NCBI GenBank assembly: GCA_022825065.1
Contig: JAJDYR010000045.1
Location: 1-64,000 of the forward strand
Length of the DNA: 64,000 bases
Direction of reading: 5' to 3'
Origin: a bacterium
GTDB taxonomy: Bacteria > UBA8248
Part shown: one piece after another, positions 1-7,941 of the stretch
How positions within the stretch are numbered: position 1 is the stretch's first letter
Layout of the letters: each line of letters opens with the position of its first letter
Program-made: the position numbers and the translations under genes
Notes under the pieces: generated by a model
What the model was told of the DNA's origin: nothing
Databases searched by the model: none
What the model saw: the letters and a program-made list of their open reading frames with translations, nothing else

Positions 1-73
1 GGGCGGTATCGCCCCCGGGTTCGACGCCCTCGCTATCAGGTGTGGCCGTATCGGATGCGCCTTCCGGGTCCAT
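1..73 (-). CDS. 5' end of an unidentified gene, cut by the window edge
   Basis: An ATG at 71-73 on the minus strand follows a strong GAGGAGG ribosome binding site six bases away, and the frame stays open to the window edge (24 codons). The visible N-terminus reads MDPEGASDTATPDSEGVEPG, an acidic, probably disordered start with no recognisable domain. It would be transcribed away from the repeat-rich gap that follows. Function cannot be told from this fragment. Confidence 0.5.
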   Translation of the reverse strand, partial: MDPEGASDTATPDSEGVEPGGDTA

Positions 74-183
74 GACGCGCCTCCTCGTTTGTGTCGATTG
101 TCACGATTATGAACGCAGGAGGGGGGCCGCGCAAGGGAAAAAGGGTTGTTGGAAAGGCCCCGATGAATGAGGGTTTATTGTAG

Positions 184-241
184 GGGCCGCATACATGCGG
201 CCCGCCCGGTTCGTGGCATATGGGTCGCATGTATGCGACCC
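184..241. repeat. Pair of 20-bp GCATACATGC palindromes
   Basis: GGGCCGCATACATGCGGCCC (184-203) and GGGTCGCATGTATGCGACCC (222-241) are near-perfect palindromes sharing the GCAT-N2-ATGC core. Related copies lie at 37491-37510, 37531-37550 and 41615-41634. Confidence 0.75.
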
Positions 242-352
242 ATACAATCGCCGCGCAAGTTCTTTCGCAGGATGGTTTGAATCAGGACAGGCACGGAGGC
301 CTGTCCCTACGGGGCGACACCTCCTCGGTCGGTTTAATTGCCCCCTACATGA

Positions 353-507
353 AAACCAACCCCCCCTACCCCCCCTTGTCAGGGGTCAAAACCGACCGAA
401 GAGGGAGGTTTTGCAAGACAATGTGTTTCTCGTCACTGGCTCATGCAAACGCTCGTTCATCACTCGCGTTTGACCCCTGACAAGGGGGGGTAGGGGGGGT
501 GCCTTTG
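353..507. repeat. C-run/G-run inverted-repeat element, subtype A, copy 1
   Basis: The left end reads AACCCCCCCTACCCCCCC then TTGTCAGGGG, and the right end is its inverse (CCCCTGACAAGGGG then the G-run). The core of about 110 nt is shared nearly base for base with the copy at 4489-4640 and differs from the shorter core of subtype B. Confidence 0.85.
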
Positions 508-652
508 CCCCCGCCGAAAACGAGACGTTGCCCGCCCGGATTTCGTCTGTTATTTTTAAGAACAGAGGTATAGGTTACCGTCCGCCGCCCGTCTCGCCGG
601 GATGCTGCAGTCTTCCGCCGGCTTCTTAGCAAGGGAAAGGGGGGTAGATGCG

Positions 653-2014
653 ATGGATTGGCTGAATTCCATGATAAACACCGTGAACGCCTTCGCCTGG
701 GGGCCGCCGATGCTCGGCATGCTGGGCGTGACGGGCGTGCTGCTCACGCTGGGGATGGTCTTCATGCCCTGGCGCAAGGTGGGCTACGGCTTCCAGCTGC
801 TCTACGACAAGGACGGGGCCGTAGGCGAGGGCGAGGTCAAGCCCTTCAACGCGCTGATGACGGCGCTCTCCGCCACGGTCGGCACCGGGAACATCGCCGG
901 CGTCGCCACCGCCATCGCCCTGGGGGGTCCGGGGGCCATCTTCTACATGTGGCTCATCGCGCTGTTCGGCATGGCGACCAAATACGCCGAAGCCGTCTGC
1001 GCGGTGACCTACCGCGAGGTGGACGCGGCGGGCAAGTACGTGGGCGGGCCCATGTATTATCTCAGAAACGGCGTGGGCGAATTCGCGCCCGAACTCGCCA
1101 AGTGGCTGGGGCTCGCCTTCGCCGTGTTCGGCGCGGTGGCGGCCTTCGGCATCGGGAACGCCGTGCAGGTGAACTCGATGGCGACCGCGCTGCAGGACAG
1201 CTTCCTGGTTCCCACCTGGATCACGGGAGTCGTCGTGGCGGCGCTGGTGGGCTTCGTCATCCTGGGCGGCATCCAGCGGATCGGCGAGGTGGCGGGCAAG
1301 CTCGTGCCCGCGATGATCGCCCTCTACGTGGGCGCCGCGCTCATCATCATCCTGATCAACATCGCCTCGGTGCCCGCGGCCATCGGCCTCATCTTCACCC
1401 ACGCCTTCACTCCGGCGGCTGCGGCGGGCGGTTTCGCGGGCGCGGCGGTGGTGGCGGCGGTCCGCTTCGGCGTCGCGCGCGGCGTGTTCTCGAACGAATC
1501 GGGGCTGGGCTCCGCGGCCATCGCGCACGCGGCGGCGCAGACGAACAGCCCGGTGCGCCAGGGCATCATCGCCATGCTGGGCACCTTCATCGACACCATC
1601 GTGGTCTGCACGATGACGGCGCTGGTCATCCTTACTTCCGGCGCGTGGGTGATGAAGGGCGGCGACGGCGCGGGCCTCACGGGCGTCGTGCTCACCTCGG
1701 CGGGCTTCCAGAGCACCATCGCGGGCGGGAAGTACATCGTCACGGTCGCGCTGGCCGTCTTCGCCTTCACCACCATCCTGGGCTGGTCGTACTACGGCGA
1801 GCGGTGCTGGCAGTACCTCTTCAGCGAGAACAGCCTCATGGTCTACCGGGGGCTGTGGGTGCTGGCGGCGCTCGGCTTCGCGAACGTGAAGGTGGCCTTC
1901 GTCTGGAACCTGTCTGACACGCTGAACGGGCTGATGGCGGTGCCCAACCTCATCGGCCTGCTCCTGCTCGCGCCGATGGTCTTCAAGGTCACGCGCGAGT
2001 ATTTCGACGCGTAG
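653..2014 (+). CDS. AGCS-family sodium:alanine/amino-acid symporter
   Basis: Inner-membrane sodium- (or proton-) coupled importer of small neutral amino acids such as alanine or glycine. The 453-residue protein is about the usual family length and has roughly ten hydrophobic segments. The family signature is clear in the first third: a SATVGTGNIAGVATAIALGG stretch, then MATKYAEAVCAVTYRE. Later segments include GVFSNESGLGSAAIAHAAA, also typical of AGCS carriers. The ATG at 653 is preferred over an in-frame ATG at 602 because a purine-rich GGGAAAGGGG lies just upstream and the protein then begins at the usual hydrophobic N-terminus. It appears monocistronic. Exact substrate is not readable from the sequence. 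Confidence 0.9.
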   Translation: MDWLNSMINTVNAFAWGPPMLGMLGVTGVLLTLGMVFMPWRKVGYGFQLLYDKDGAVGEGEVKPFNALMTALSATVGTGNIAGVATAIALGGPGAIFYMWLIALFGMATKYAEAVCAVTYREVDAAGKYVGGPMYYLRNGVGEFAPELAKWLGLAFAVFGAVAAFGIGNAVQVNSMATALQDSFLVPTWITGVVVAALVGFVILGGIQRIGEVAGKLVPAMIALYVGAALIIILINIASVPAAIGLIFTHAFTPAAAAGGFAGAAVVAAVRFGVARGVFSNESGLGSAAIAHAAAQTNSPVRQGIIAMLGTFIDTIVVCTMTALVILTSGAWVMKGGDGAGLTGVVLTSAGFQSTIAGGKYIVTVALAVFAFTTILGWSYYGERCWQYLFSENSLMVYRGLWVLAALGFANVKVAFVWNLSDTLNGLMAVPNLIGLLLLAPMVFKVTREYFDA

Positions 2015-2200
2015 CGAGCCGCATCAAACAGGGGCCGTCCTTGCGGGTGCGAAAACGCTTGTAAGGGCGGCCCTTGTTGATATGAGGCAAATGCCTCTGA
2101 CCTGGTGGTGAGCCAAAAGAATTCACTCCCCCTTGAGAGGGCTGTTGAAAAAGTCCATCGAGGAGGAAGTGACGCCTCCGCCCGGTTTCGGGTTTTGGCC

Positions 2201-2407
2201 GTCATTCCGGCGAAAGCCGGAATCCATTTTCGCTTTTGTTTTTTCGTCTCCTCGCTCGGACATCTCTACTCTCGGACGGGGAAGAGCGGAATCGAACACG
2301 AAAGGCGAATTCTCCGGATTCTGCATCCGGGCGCCGGCCAACAACAAGATCGTGGCCGCCCCGCCCGGTAAAAAGTCAAAATGGATTCCGGCTTTCGCCG
2401 GAATGAC
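2201..2407. repeat. Element with 30-bp terminal inverted repeats (CATTCCGGCGAAAGCCGG family)
   Basis: GTCATTCCGGCGAAAGCCGG... at 2201-2230 is matched exactly in inverse at 2378-2407, giving a 207-bp element. Its ends are flanked by GTTGAAAAAGTCC (about 2143) and TTTTTCAACAGTCCC (about 2437), the outer repeat also seen around other elements in the window. A related element lies at 9479-9616. The gap 2015-2590 holds nothing else recognisable. Confidence 0.85.
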
Positions 2408-2590
2408 GGCGGTGGTCAATTCCGACCAAGGGTGTCTTTTTCAACAGTCCCTCGAGGGTCGGTCTCTCCCCCTCGGGAAGCCAGTCCCTCAGGGGGGAGT
2501 GATTTGGAGACGCTTATCTCCTTGATATTTCCGCCCCATGCTATACTGCTCCTGTACCGACATTCCCCCTCCCGTTCATGAAGGCCGCCA

Positions 2591-3805
2591 TTGGAATATC
2601 TCTCCTTCGCGTGGAACAACCGCCGGTTTCTGGCCTTCGGCCTCCTGCTCACGTTTTTCTCGTGCTTCGGGCAGTCCTATTTCATCGCCGTGTTCAACAC
2701 CGACATCCGGGCCGCCTTCTCGCTCTCCCACGGGGAGTTCGGCCTCGCCTACGCCGTCGCCACCGTATCGAGCGCGGTGTGCCTGATATGGATAGGCAAG
2801 GTGATCGACAGGACGAGGCTGAAGCGCTTCGCCCTGTGCGTCTGCCTGGGGCTCGTCGCCTCCTGCGTCCTGATGGCGGCGGCGCCCGTTTTCCCGGCGC
2901 TGCTCTTCGCCCTGTTCGCGCTCAGGCTCACGGGGCAGGGGCTGATGGTCCATACCTCGGTGACGAGCATCGGCCGGCATTTCGCAGCGGAGCGCGGGCG
3001 CGCCGTGAGCATCATCTCGATGGGCGGGCCCTCGGGCCAGGCGGTGATGGCGCTCGCGGCGGTCGGCTTGAGCGCGTGGCTCTCCTGGCGGCACATCTGG
3101 CTGGTGATGGCGGCCTTCTCCGCCCTCGTGCTGATTCCCAGCGTCGCCTGGCTGCTTGCGGAGCACCAGGACGAACATTTAGGTCGCAAGACGCGCGTGC
3201 CGGGGGCGTCCGCCTCCGGCCCCCAGGGGGTGTGGGGGAGAAGGGAAGTGCTCAAGGACCTGCGCTTCTACTTCATCATGCCCGTTTCCCTCGCGCCCTC
3301 GTTCATCGCCACGGGCTTTTTCTTCCACATGGGGCATCTGGTGGAGGCCAAGGGGTGGAGCCTCGCCTTCTTCACGGGCGCGTACACGCTCTACACCCTT
3401 TTCTCCGTCTCGTTGACGCTGCTCACCGGCCCCGTCGTGGATCGCGTGGGCGCGGTCCGGATCCTCCCCTGGCATCTCGCGCCTCTGTGCGCCGGGCTTC
3501 TGGCGCTGGCGAGTTCCGACCACTGGTCCGCGGCCATCCTCTACATGGGCCTGACGGGGATCACCGTCGGCGTGCGCATCACCATCGGCGGGGCCATCTG
3601 GGCGGAGATCTACGGGGTGGAGAACCTCGGCGCCATCCGCTCCCTCGCCACCTCGTTCATGGTGGTGTCGACGGCGCTCTCGCCCGTCGTCTTCGGCTGG
3701 ATGATCGACTACGGCGTGAGCGTGGAGGCCCTCGCCCTCATGTGCCTGGCCTACGCGGCGGGGTCGTCCGTCCTGAGCGGCGCGTCTCTTAAGATGCGGC
3801 GTTAA
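2591..3805 (+). CDS. Major facilitator superfamily (MFS) transporter
   Basis: A 404-residue, 12-segment inner-membrane permease. The N-terminal half contains a hydrophobic segment, an acidic/arginine loop after helix 2 (GKVIDRTRLKR, the MFS loop 2-3 motif in degenerate form) and a central basic loop, and the C-terminal half repeats the fold (GPVVDRVGAVR). Start is taken as TTG at 2591 with GAAGG six bases upstream; no better in-frame ATG precedes the first helix. Similar stand-alone MFS proteins transport carboxylates or drugs, but no substrate can be assigned. Followed by a 28-bp perfect palindrome that could end its transcript. Confidence 0.85.
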   Translation: MEYLSFAWNNRRFLAFGLLLTFFSCFGQSYFIAVFNTDIRAAFSLSHGEFGLAYAVATVSSAVCLIWIGKVIDRTRLKRFALCVCLGLVASCVLMAAAPVFPALLFALFALRLTGQGLMVHTSVTSIGRHFAAERGRAVSIISMGGPSGQAVMALAAVGLSAWLSWRHIWLVMAAFSALVLIPSVAWLLAEHQDEHLGRKTRVPGASASGPQGVWGRREVLKDLRFYFIMPVSLAPSFIATGFFFHMGHLVEAKGWSLAFFTGAYTLYTLFSVSLTLLTGPVVDRVGAVRILPWHLAPLCAGLLALASSDHWSAAILYMGLTGITVGVRITIGGAIWAEIYGVENLGAIRSLATSFMVVSTALSPVVFGWMIDYGVSVEALALMCLAYAAGSSVLSGASLKMRR

Positions 3806-3841
3806 GAGGAAAGGATTGTGGTTTGTGGGAGATTTTCTTCT

Positions 3842-3869
3842 GTAGGGGCGGTTCGCGAACCGCCCCTAC
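3842..3869. repeat. 28-bp perfect palindrome with central CG
   Basis: GTAGGGGCGGTTCG followed by its exact reverse complement. Sister copies: 9638-9665, 21686-21713, 21736-21763 and 24173-24200. Here its right arm contains the stop codon of the small minus-strand gene at 3866-4003. Confidence 0.85.
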
Positions 3870-4003
3870 GCATCGTCGAGTTCGGCGATCAACTCCTCGA
3901 CGCTGGCATACGTGCTTAGCCCTTCCCCGGCGCGCGCCTGCCGAATGGCTTCGCGGGTTTCCTCGTTTGGAATCGGTGCGCGGGTCATTTCCGTATCGGT
4001 CAT
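3866..4003 (-). CDS. Orphan RelB/DinJ-like antitoxin, short form
   Basis: A 45-residue protein beginning MTDTEMTRAPIPNEETREAI, with ATG at 4001-4003 and a good AAGGGGG site upstream. The IPNEET...ARAGEGL...SVEELIAEL pattern is that of the C-terminal, toxin-binding part of RelB/DinJ-type antitoxins. The usual N-terminal ribbon-helix-helix DNA-binding half (about 45 residues) is absent, so it may be a short antitoxin or a remnant. No RelE/YafQ toxin gene lies downstream: the frame ends inside the 28-bp palindrome and then meets the 3' end of the MFS gene. It is probably transcribed with the membrane-protein gene just upstream (13 nt gap). Confidence 0.6.
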   Translation of the reverse strand: MTDTEMTRAPIPNEETREAIRQARAGEGLSTYASVEELIAELDDA

Positions 4004-4016
4004 ATAATGCCCCCTT

Positions 4017-4451
4017 TCACCGCTCCCGGCGCTTGGGGGGCGCGAAGCGGCGTCGCCAGCTCGCCGTCTGGGAGCGCGTGATGCGGTAGAGCATGAACCC
4101 CCCCGCCGTCACCGAGACGAGAATGAGCGCGAAGCCTATCGTCATCGTCTTCTGAAACGGCGTGGCGCGCCGGGTTTTCTCCGCCGCCTGGCCGGACGCC
4201 TTTTCGCCTGCGGCGGGAGGCTTCTCCGGCGGCGCGAGGTCGGGCAGCCAGACGAAGGGAATCGCCACCATCCCCGCCACGAAGAGGATGGGCAATATCA
4301 GGCGCGTGAAGTAGAGTCGGAACACGATCCGGCAAACCTCCATCATCGCCACGAAGCGCGTGGCCGGCGCCGGGAGCGTGAGATACGGAAGAAGCGAACC
4401 CCCATCAAACTCCCGATTCGGACTATAAAGGGCGAAGGCGCGCGAATCCAC
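4017..4451 (-). CDS. Small two-helix membrane protein, unknown function
   Basis: A protein of up to 144 residues with two clear hydrophobic segments, LPILFVAGMVAIPFVWL and MTIGFALILVSVTAGGFMLY, separated by a proline/alanine/lysine-rich linker (PPEKPPAAGEKASGQAAEK), with an arginine-rich C-terminal tail (SWRRRFAPPKRRER). The start is uncertain: GTG at 4451, or the ATG ATG pair near 4346, which would begin just before the first helix; neither has a strong ribosome binding site. No family recognised. Confidence 0.5.
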   Translation of the reverse strand: MDSRAFALYSPNREFDGGSLLPYLTLPAPATRFVAMMEVCRIVFRLYFTRLILPILFVAGMVAIPFVWLPDLAPPEKPPAAGEKASGQAAEKTRRATPFQKTMTIGFALILVSVTAGGFMLYRITRSQTASWRRRFAPPKRRER

Positions 4452-4488
4452 CCCTGCGCCGCCCGGCGGCGCAGGCTCTCGCCTGGAA

Positions 4489-4640
4489 AAGCAACCCCCC
4501 CTACCCCCCCTTGTCAGGGGTCAAAACCGACCGAAGAGGGAGGTTTTGCAAGAAGATATGTTTCTCGTCAATGGCTCATGCAAACGCTCGTTCATCACTC
4601 GCGTTTGACCCCTGACAAGGGGGGTAGGGGGGTTGCCTTT
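4489..4640. repeat. C-run/G-run inverted-repeat element, subtype A, copy 2
   Basis: Nearly identical to the element at 353-507 through its whole core (GGTCAAAACCGACCGAAGAG and onward), with slightly shorter G/C runs. It sits between divergently transcribed genes, so it cannot be acting only as a terminator. Nothing else is recognisable between 4452 and 4844. Confidence 0.85.
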
Positions 4641-4844
4641 GTCTCCTGACAAGGGAGCTTTCCCAACAACCCTCATCCGCCCGGGCGCAGCCACATGGTG
4701 CGTTTTTCGCCTCATGGGCGCGCGCGGTTTTCGTTTCGCCCTAAATGTGGTGATATGGATTATTCACCTGAAGTAAGCGAGCGGGAAGTTTTTTATGCGT
4801 TTTCATTTGGTTTTTTATGTTTCAGGCAAGGGAGGCAGGGACGG

Positions 4845-5600
4845 ATGAAACGGCCGAGAATCGGAATCACCTGCGACGTGGGCAAGCGGAATTTCCCCGA
4901 AGAACCCAAGGTGCGCCCGCGCCACGTGCTCATGGACGCCTATGTGGAGTCCGTCATCAAGGCGGGCGGCGCGCCGCTGCTGCTCCCCGCGGTGGAAGAC
5001 GAGCAGGCGAGCGTCTCGTTGCTCCTGGGCATCGACGGGTTGATCATCTCGGGCGGCGGGCACGACATCGACCCCATGCTCTACGGCGAGGAGCGCTTGC
5101 CCGAGTGCAGCCCCACGAACCCCAAGCGCGAGACGGCGGAGATGGCGGCCTGCCGGGGCGCCATGTCGCGCGACATGCCCGTGCTCGGCATCTGCGGCGG
5201 GATGCAGGTCATCAACATCGCGGCGGGCGGCACGCTCTATCAGGACATCCCCTCCCAGGTGCCGGGCGCGCTCACGCATCGGCCCGAGAACACGGACGAG
5301 AACACCTACACGTTCCACGAGATAGAGATCGGCGATTCCATCCTGGGCGAGGTGCTGGGCGCTTCGTCGGTGGTGAACAGCCACCACCACCAGAGCGCGC
5401 GCGAGGTCGGGCCGGGCGTGCGCGTTTCGGCCAAGACCGAAGACGGTGTCATCGAGGCCATCGAGTCCCCCTCGCACCAGTTCGTCGTGGGCGTGCAGTG
5501 GCATCCCGAATCCATGTCGGCCTACGGCTACGCCGACATGGACGGGGCGGCGCAGCTCTTCTCCCGCTTCGTGGACGAGGCCCGCATCTATTCGGACTAG
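4845..5600 (+). CDS. Peptidase C26 / gamma-glutamyl hydrolase-like class I glutamine amidotransferase
   Basis: Cytoplasmic hydrolase of gamma-glutamyl bonds, of the PuuD type, which frees GABA from gamma-glutamyl-GABA. The 251-residue length matches the family. The nucleophile elbow GICGGMQVINIAAGG (Cys near residue 124) and the His/Glu pair in VQWHPES complete the triad, and SGGGHDIDPMLYGEE is the typical oxyanion-region loop. ATG 4845 is chosen because GGAGG lies nine bases upstream and the protein then begins MKRPRIGITCDVG; an upstream in-frame extension has no family match. The gene lies 48 nt before the DUF3604 gene and may be co-transcribed with it. Specific substrate is unknown. Confidence 0.85.
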   Translation: MKRPRIGITCDVGKRNFPEEPKVRPRHVLMDAYVESVIKAGGAPLLLPAVEDEQASVSLLLGIDGLIISGGGHDIDPMLYGEERLPECSPTNPKRETAEMAACRGAMSRDMPVLGICGGMQVINIAAGGTLYQDIPSQVPGALTHRPENTDENTYTFHEIEIGDSILGEVLGASSVVNSHHHQSAREVGPGVRVSAKTEDGVIEAIESPSHQFVVGVQWHPESMSAYGYADMDGAAQLFSRFVDEARIYSD

Positions 5601-5648
5601 GGCCGCGTGAGGCCTTCTTTTTTCGCATAAGCCAAAGGAACCCTCCTG

Positions 5649-7874
5649 ATGGACAAACGACTGGACCCCTACCGCTTCGACGTGGGAAGCGCCCGCGTGG
5701 AGCCCGAAACCCCCGTCGTGGCGGGGGCGTTTTTCACCCGGCGTGTCATCTTCACGGCGGGCAGGTACGGGGTGGACGAGGGCGCGCAGATACTGGTCTG
5801 CAAACGCTTATCGAGCGACATGGAGATACCCCAGTTCGATGCTCCGGCCGCGTCGGGCTACGTGAGCGTCTCGTGCTCGAATCCCGAGGTGGGCCTGGCG
5901 CCCTCCTATCAGGAACAGGGCTATCTCGACGACTGGCGCTCCGGCGTCGCCATACGCGTGGCGAAGGGGTTTTTATGCGAGGGCGATGAGGTCACGCTCG
6001 TCCTGGGCGATACCGCGGGCGGCGGGCCGGGCATCCGCGCGCAGACGTTCCCCGAGACGCGCCACACGTTCAAGATCGTCGTGGACACCTTCAACCGCAA
6101 GCATTTCTACGAGCTCGAGAACGACCCCGAAATCCGCGTCTTAGGCGGCGCGCCCGAAACCTGGCATCTCGCCTGTCCCCAGACGCCACCGCGCGGCGAG
6201 GCGTTCTCCGCCATCGTGCGCGGCGTGGACAGCTGGGGGAACCCGGCGGAAGAATTTATTGGCGAGGTCTCGGTCAGCAAGAGCCTCAGGAGTTGGCGCG
6301 AGGAGGATGAGGCGCCGGGCCGGGTGGAATTTTCAGCTGATGACGGCGGCGTGAAGCGCACAGGCGGCGCGCGGCTCACGGGCGAGGGGCCTTACCGCCT
6401 GCGGCTCGAGGACCCGGCGGGGCTGGTATCTCTCAGCCCGCCGATTCTGCCGAAAGCGCCTGACGATCCCTACTCCCTCTTCTGGGGGGACATCCACGGC
6501 CAGACGCGCTCCACGGTCGGCACGGGTACGGTGGAGGAATACTTCCGCTTCGCGCGCGACAAGGCGGGCGTGGATGTCGCCGCGTGGCAGGGCAACGATT
6601 TCAGGGTCAAGAAGGAGGACTGGGCGGAGGTCGTGCGCGAGTGCAAGGCGTTCAACGAGCCGGGCCGCTTCGTGACGCTCCTGGGTTACGAGTGGTCGGG
6701 CACGAGATCGGGCGGGGGCGATTACAACATCTACTACGCGGGCGATGCGGGAACCATCCACAGGAGTTCCCATGCGGGCGTGGACGATCTCTCGGATGTC
6801 GATGACGACAGGTTCCCCATCTCGGCCCTGTGGGAGACATTCCGGGGCCGGAAGGACGTGATGAGCGTCGCCCACGTGGGCGGACGCGCGTGCAATCTCG
6901 ATTTCTTCGACCCCGAGTTCGTCCATCTCGCGGAAATCCACTCCCACCACGGCACCTTCGAGTGGTTCGCCGAGGAAGTGCTCGCGCGCGGCTTCCGCGT
7001 CGGCTTCATCGGCGGGAGCGACGACCACACGGGCCGCCAGGGGCTTGTCTACCCCAACCGCCGCTCGAACAACGTCGTCACCTTCGACGTGAAGGGCGGC
7101 TTGATGGGCCTGTATGCCAGGGAACTCACGCGCGAGGCCGTCTGGGAGGCGATGCGCGCGCGCAGAACCTACGCCACGAACGGCGAGCGCATCTATCTCA
7201 AGACCGCCTGCGGGGAGGCCCTGATGGGCGAGGAGGTGGAGGTAGAAAGTTCGCCGACCATCAAGGTCGAGGTCCACGGCACGGCGCCTCTTCTGGACGT
7301 GGAACTCAAGCGCGGCGCAAAGACCATCCACCGCCATCCGGTGAGTGCGCCCGACGGCGGCGGCCGCGTTCGGCGCATCCGCGTGCAGTGGAGCGGGGTG
7401 ACGCAAAAAAGCGGGCGCGACAAGAAGGTCGAATGGCGCGGCGGCATCGCACTCGACAGGGGGGCGATGCTCGCGCACACGCCCTACGCGCTCGATCAGT
7501 ACGACGACGCGATCACACGCGTGTCGAACAAGCTGCTCCGCTTCGCCACCGCAACTTCCGGCGACCCCGACGGCGTGCTCATCGACGTGGACGCCCCCGG
7601 CGACGCGCGGCTTTCCTTCTTCAGCAACGTCAAGAGTTTCGAGATCCCGCTCTCTGACATTTCGGCGGAACCCACCATCATCCCCGCCGGCGGCGTGAAC
7701 ATCCGCGTTCTCGTCGCCGAAGTCTCCCCGACCCTCAAGGACTGGAGCGCGCGCTTCCAGTTCACCGACGAGGACGCCTCCTCCGGCGCCGTCAATCCCT
7801 ACTGGGTGCGCGTCCTCCAGGTCGACGGCGGCCAGGCCTGGTCGAGTCCGGTGTATGTGAGCAGGTTGGGGTGA
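5649..7874 (+). CDS. DUF3604 domain protein (PHP-like metal-dependent hydrolase fold)
   Basis: A 741-residue protein. The first 270 residues form a beta-rich N-terminal region without a recognised enzyme motif. The DUF3604 part begins at LFWGDIHGQTRSTVGTGTVE and continues with SVAHVGG, EIHSHHGTFEW and GFIGGSDDHTGRQG; these His/Asp clusters look like a PHP-type multinuclear metal site. The C-terminal 200 residues are beta-rich again. No signal peptide. DUF3604 members lack a settled function, and many sit in catabolic gene sets. GTG/TTG alternatives were rejected because ATG 5649 is preceded by AAAGGAACC. Confidence 0.85.
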   Translation: MDKRLDPYRFDVGSARVEPETPVVAGAFFTRRVIFTAGRYGVDEGAQILVCKRLSSDMEIPQFDAPAASGYVSVSCSNPEVGLAPSYQEQGYLDDWRSGVAIRVAKGFLCEGDEVTLVLGDTAGGGPGIRAQTFPETRHTFKIVVDTFNRKHFYELENDPEIRVLGGAPETWHLACPQTPPRGEAFSAIVRGVDSWGNPAEEFIGEVSVSKSLRSWREEDEAPGRVEFSADDGGVKRTGGARLTGEGPYRLRLEDPAGLVSLSPPILPKAPDDPYSLFWGDIHGQTRSTVGTGTVEEYFRFARDKAGVDVAAWQGNDFRVKKEDWAEVVRECKAFNEPGRFVTLLGYEWSGTRSGGGDYNIYYAGDAGTIHRSSHAGVDDLSDVDDDRFPISALWETFRGRKDVMSVAHVGGRACNLDFFDPEFVHLAEIHSHHGTFEWFAEEVLARGFRVGFIGGSDDHTGRQGLVYPNRRSNNVVTFDVKGGLMGLYARELTREAVWEAMRARRTYATNGERIYLKTACGEALMGEEVEVESSPTIKVEVHGTAPLLDVELKRGAKTIHRHPVSAPDGGGRVRRIRVQWSGVTQKSGRDKKVEWRGGIALDRGAMLAHTPYALDQYDDAITRVSNKLLRFATATSGDPDGVLIDVDAPGDARLSFFSNVKSFEIPLSDISAEPTIIPAGGVNIRVLVAEVSPTLKDWSARFQFTDEDASSGAVNPYWVRVLQVDGGQAWSSPVYVSRLG

Positions 7875-7941
7875 GGGGTTTCGTTTGATGCGACGACATA
7901 ATGTATTTCAGGTGGTTGCTCTGATGGAGGTGAAGGAATAG

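Larger units (their letters stand above)
74..652. other. Repeat-filled intergenic region
   Basis: No credible gene is visible between the partial minus-strand gene and the AGCS transporter. The stretch holds two 20-bp palindromes (184-203 and 222-241), a degenerate copy of the CTGTCCCTAC palindrome family near 295-312, and a C-run/G-run terminal-inverted-repeat element at 353-507. Short open frames here are translations of these repeats. Confidence 0.6.

Noticed and set aside
353-507. Repeated palindromes considered as a CRISPR array
   Set aside because: Copies are dispersed singly over the window, have no regular spacers, and no cas genes are present.
2123-2525. Short frames reading VIPAKAGIH / FRRKPESI
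   Set aside because: These are translations of the CATTCCGGCGAAAGCCGG inverted repeat, a well-known source of false small proteins, not genes.
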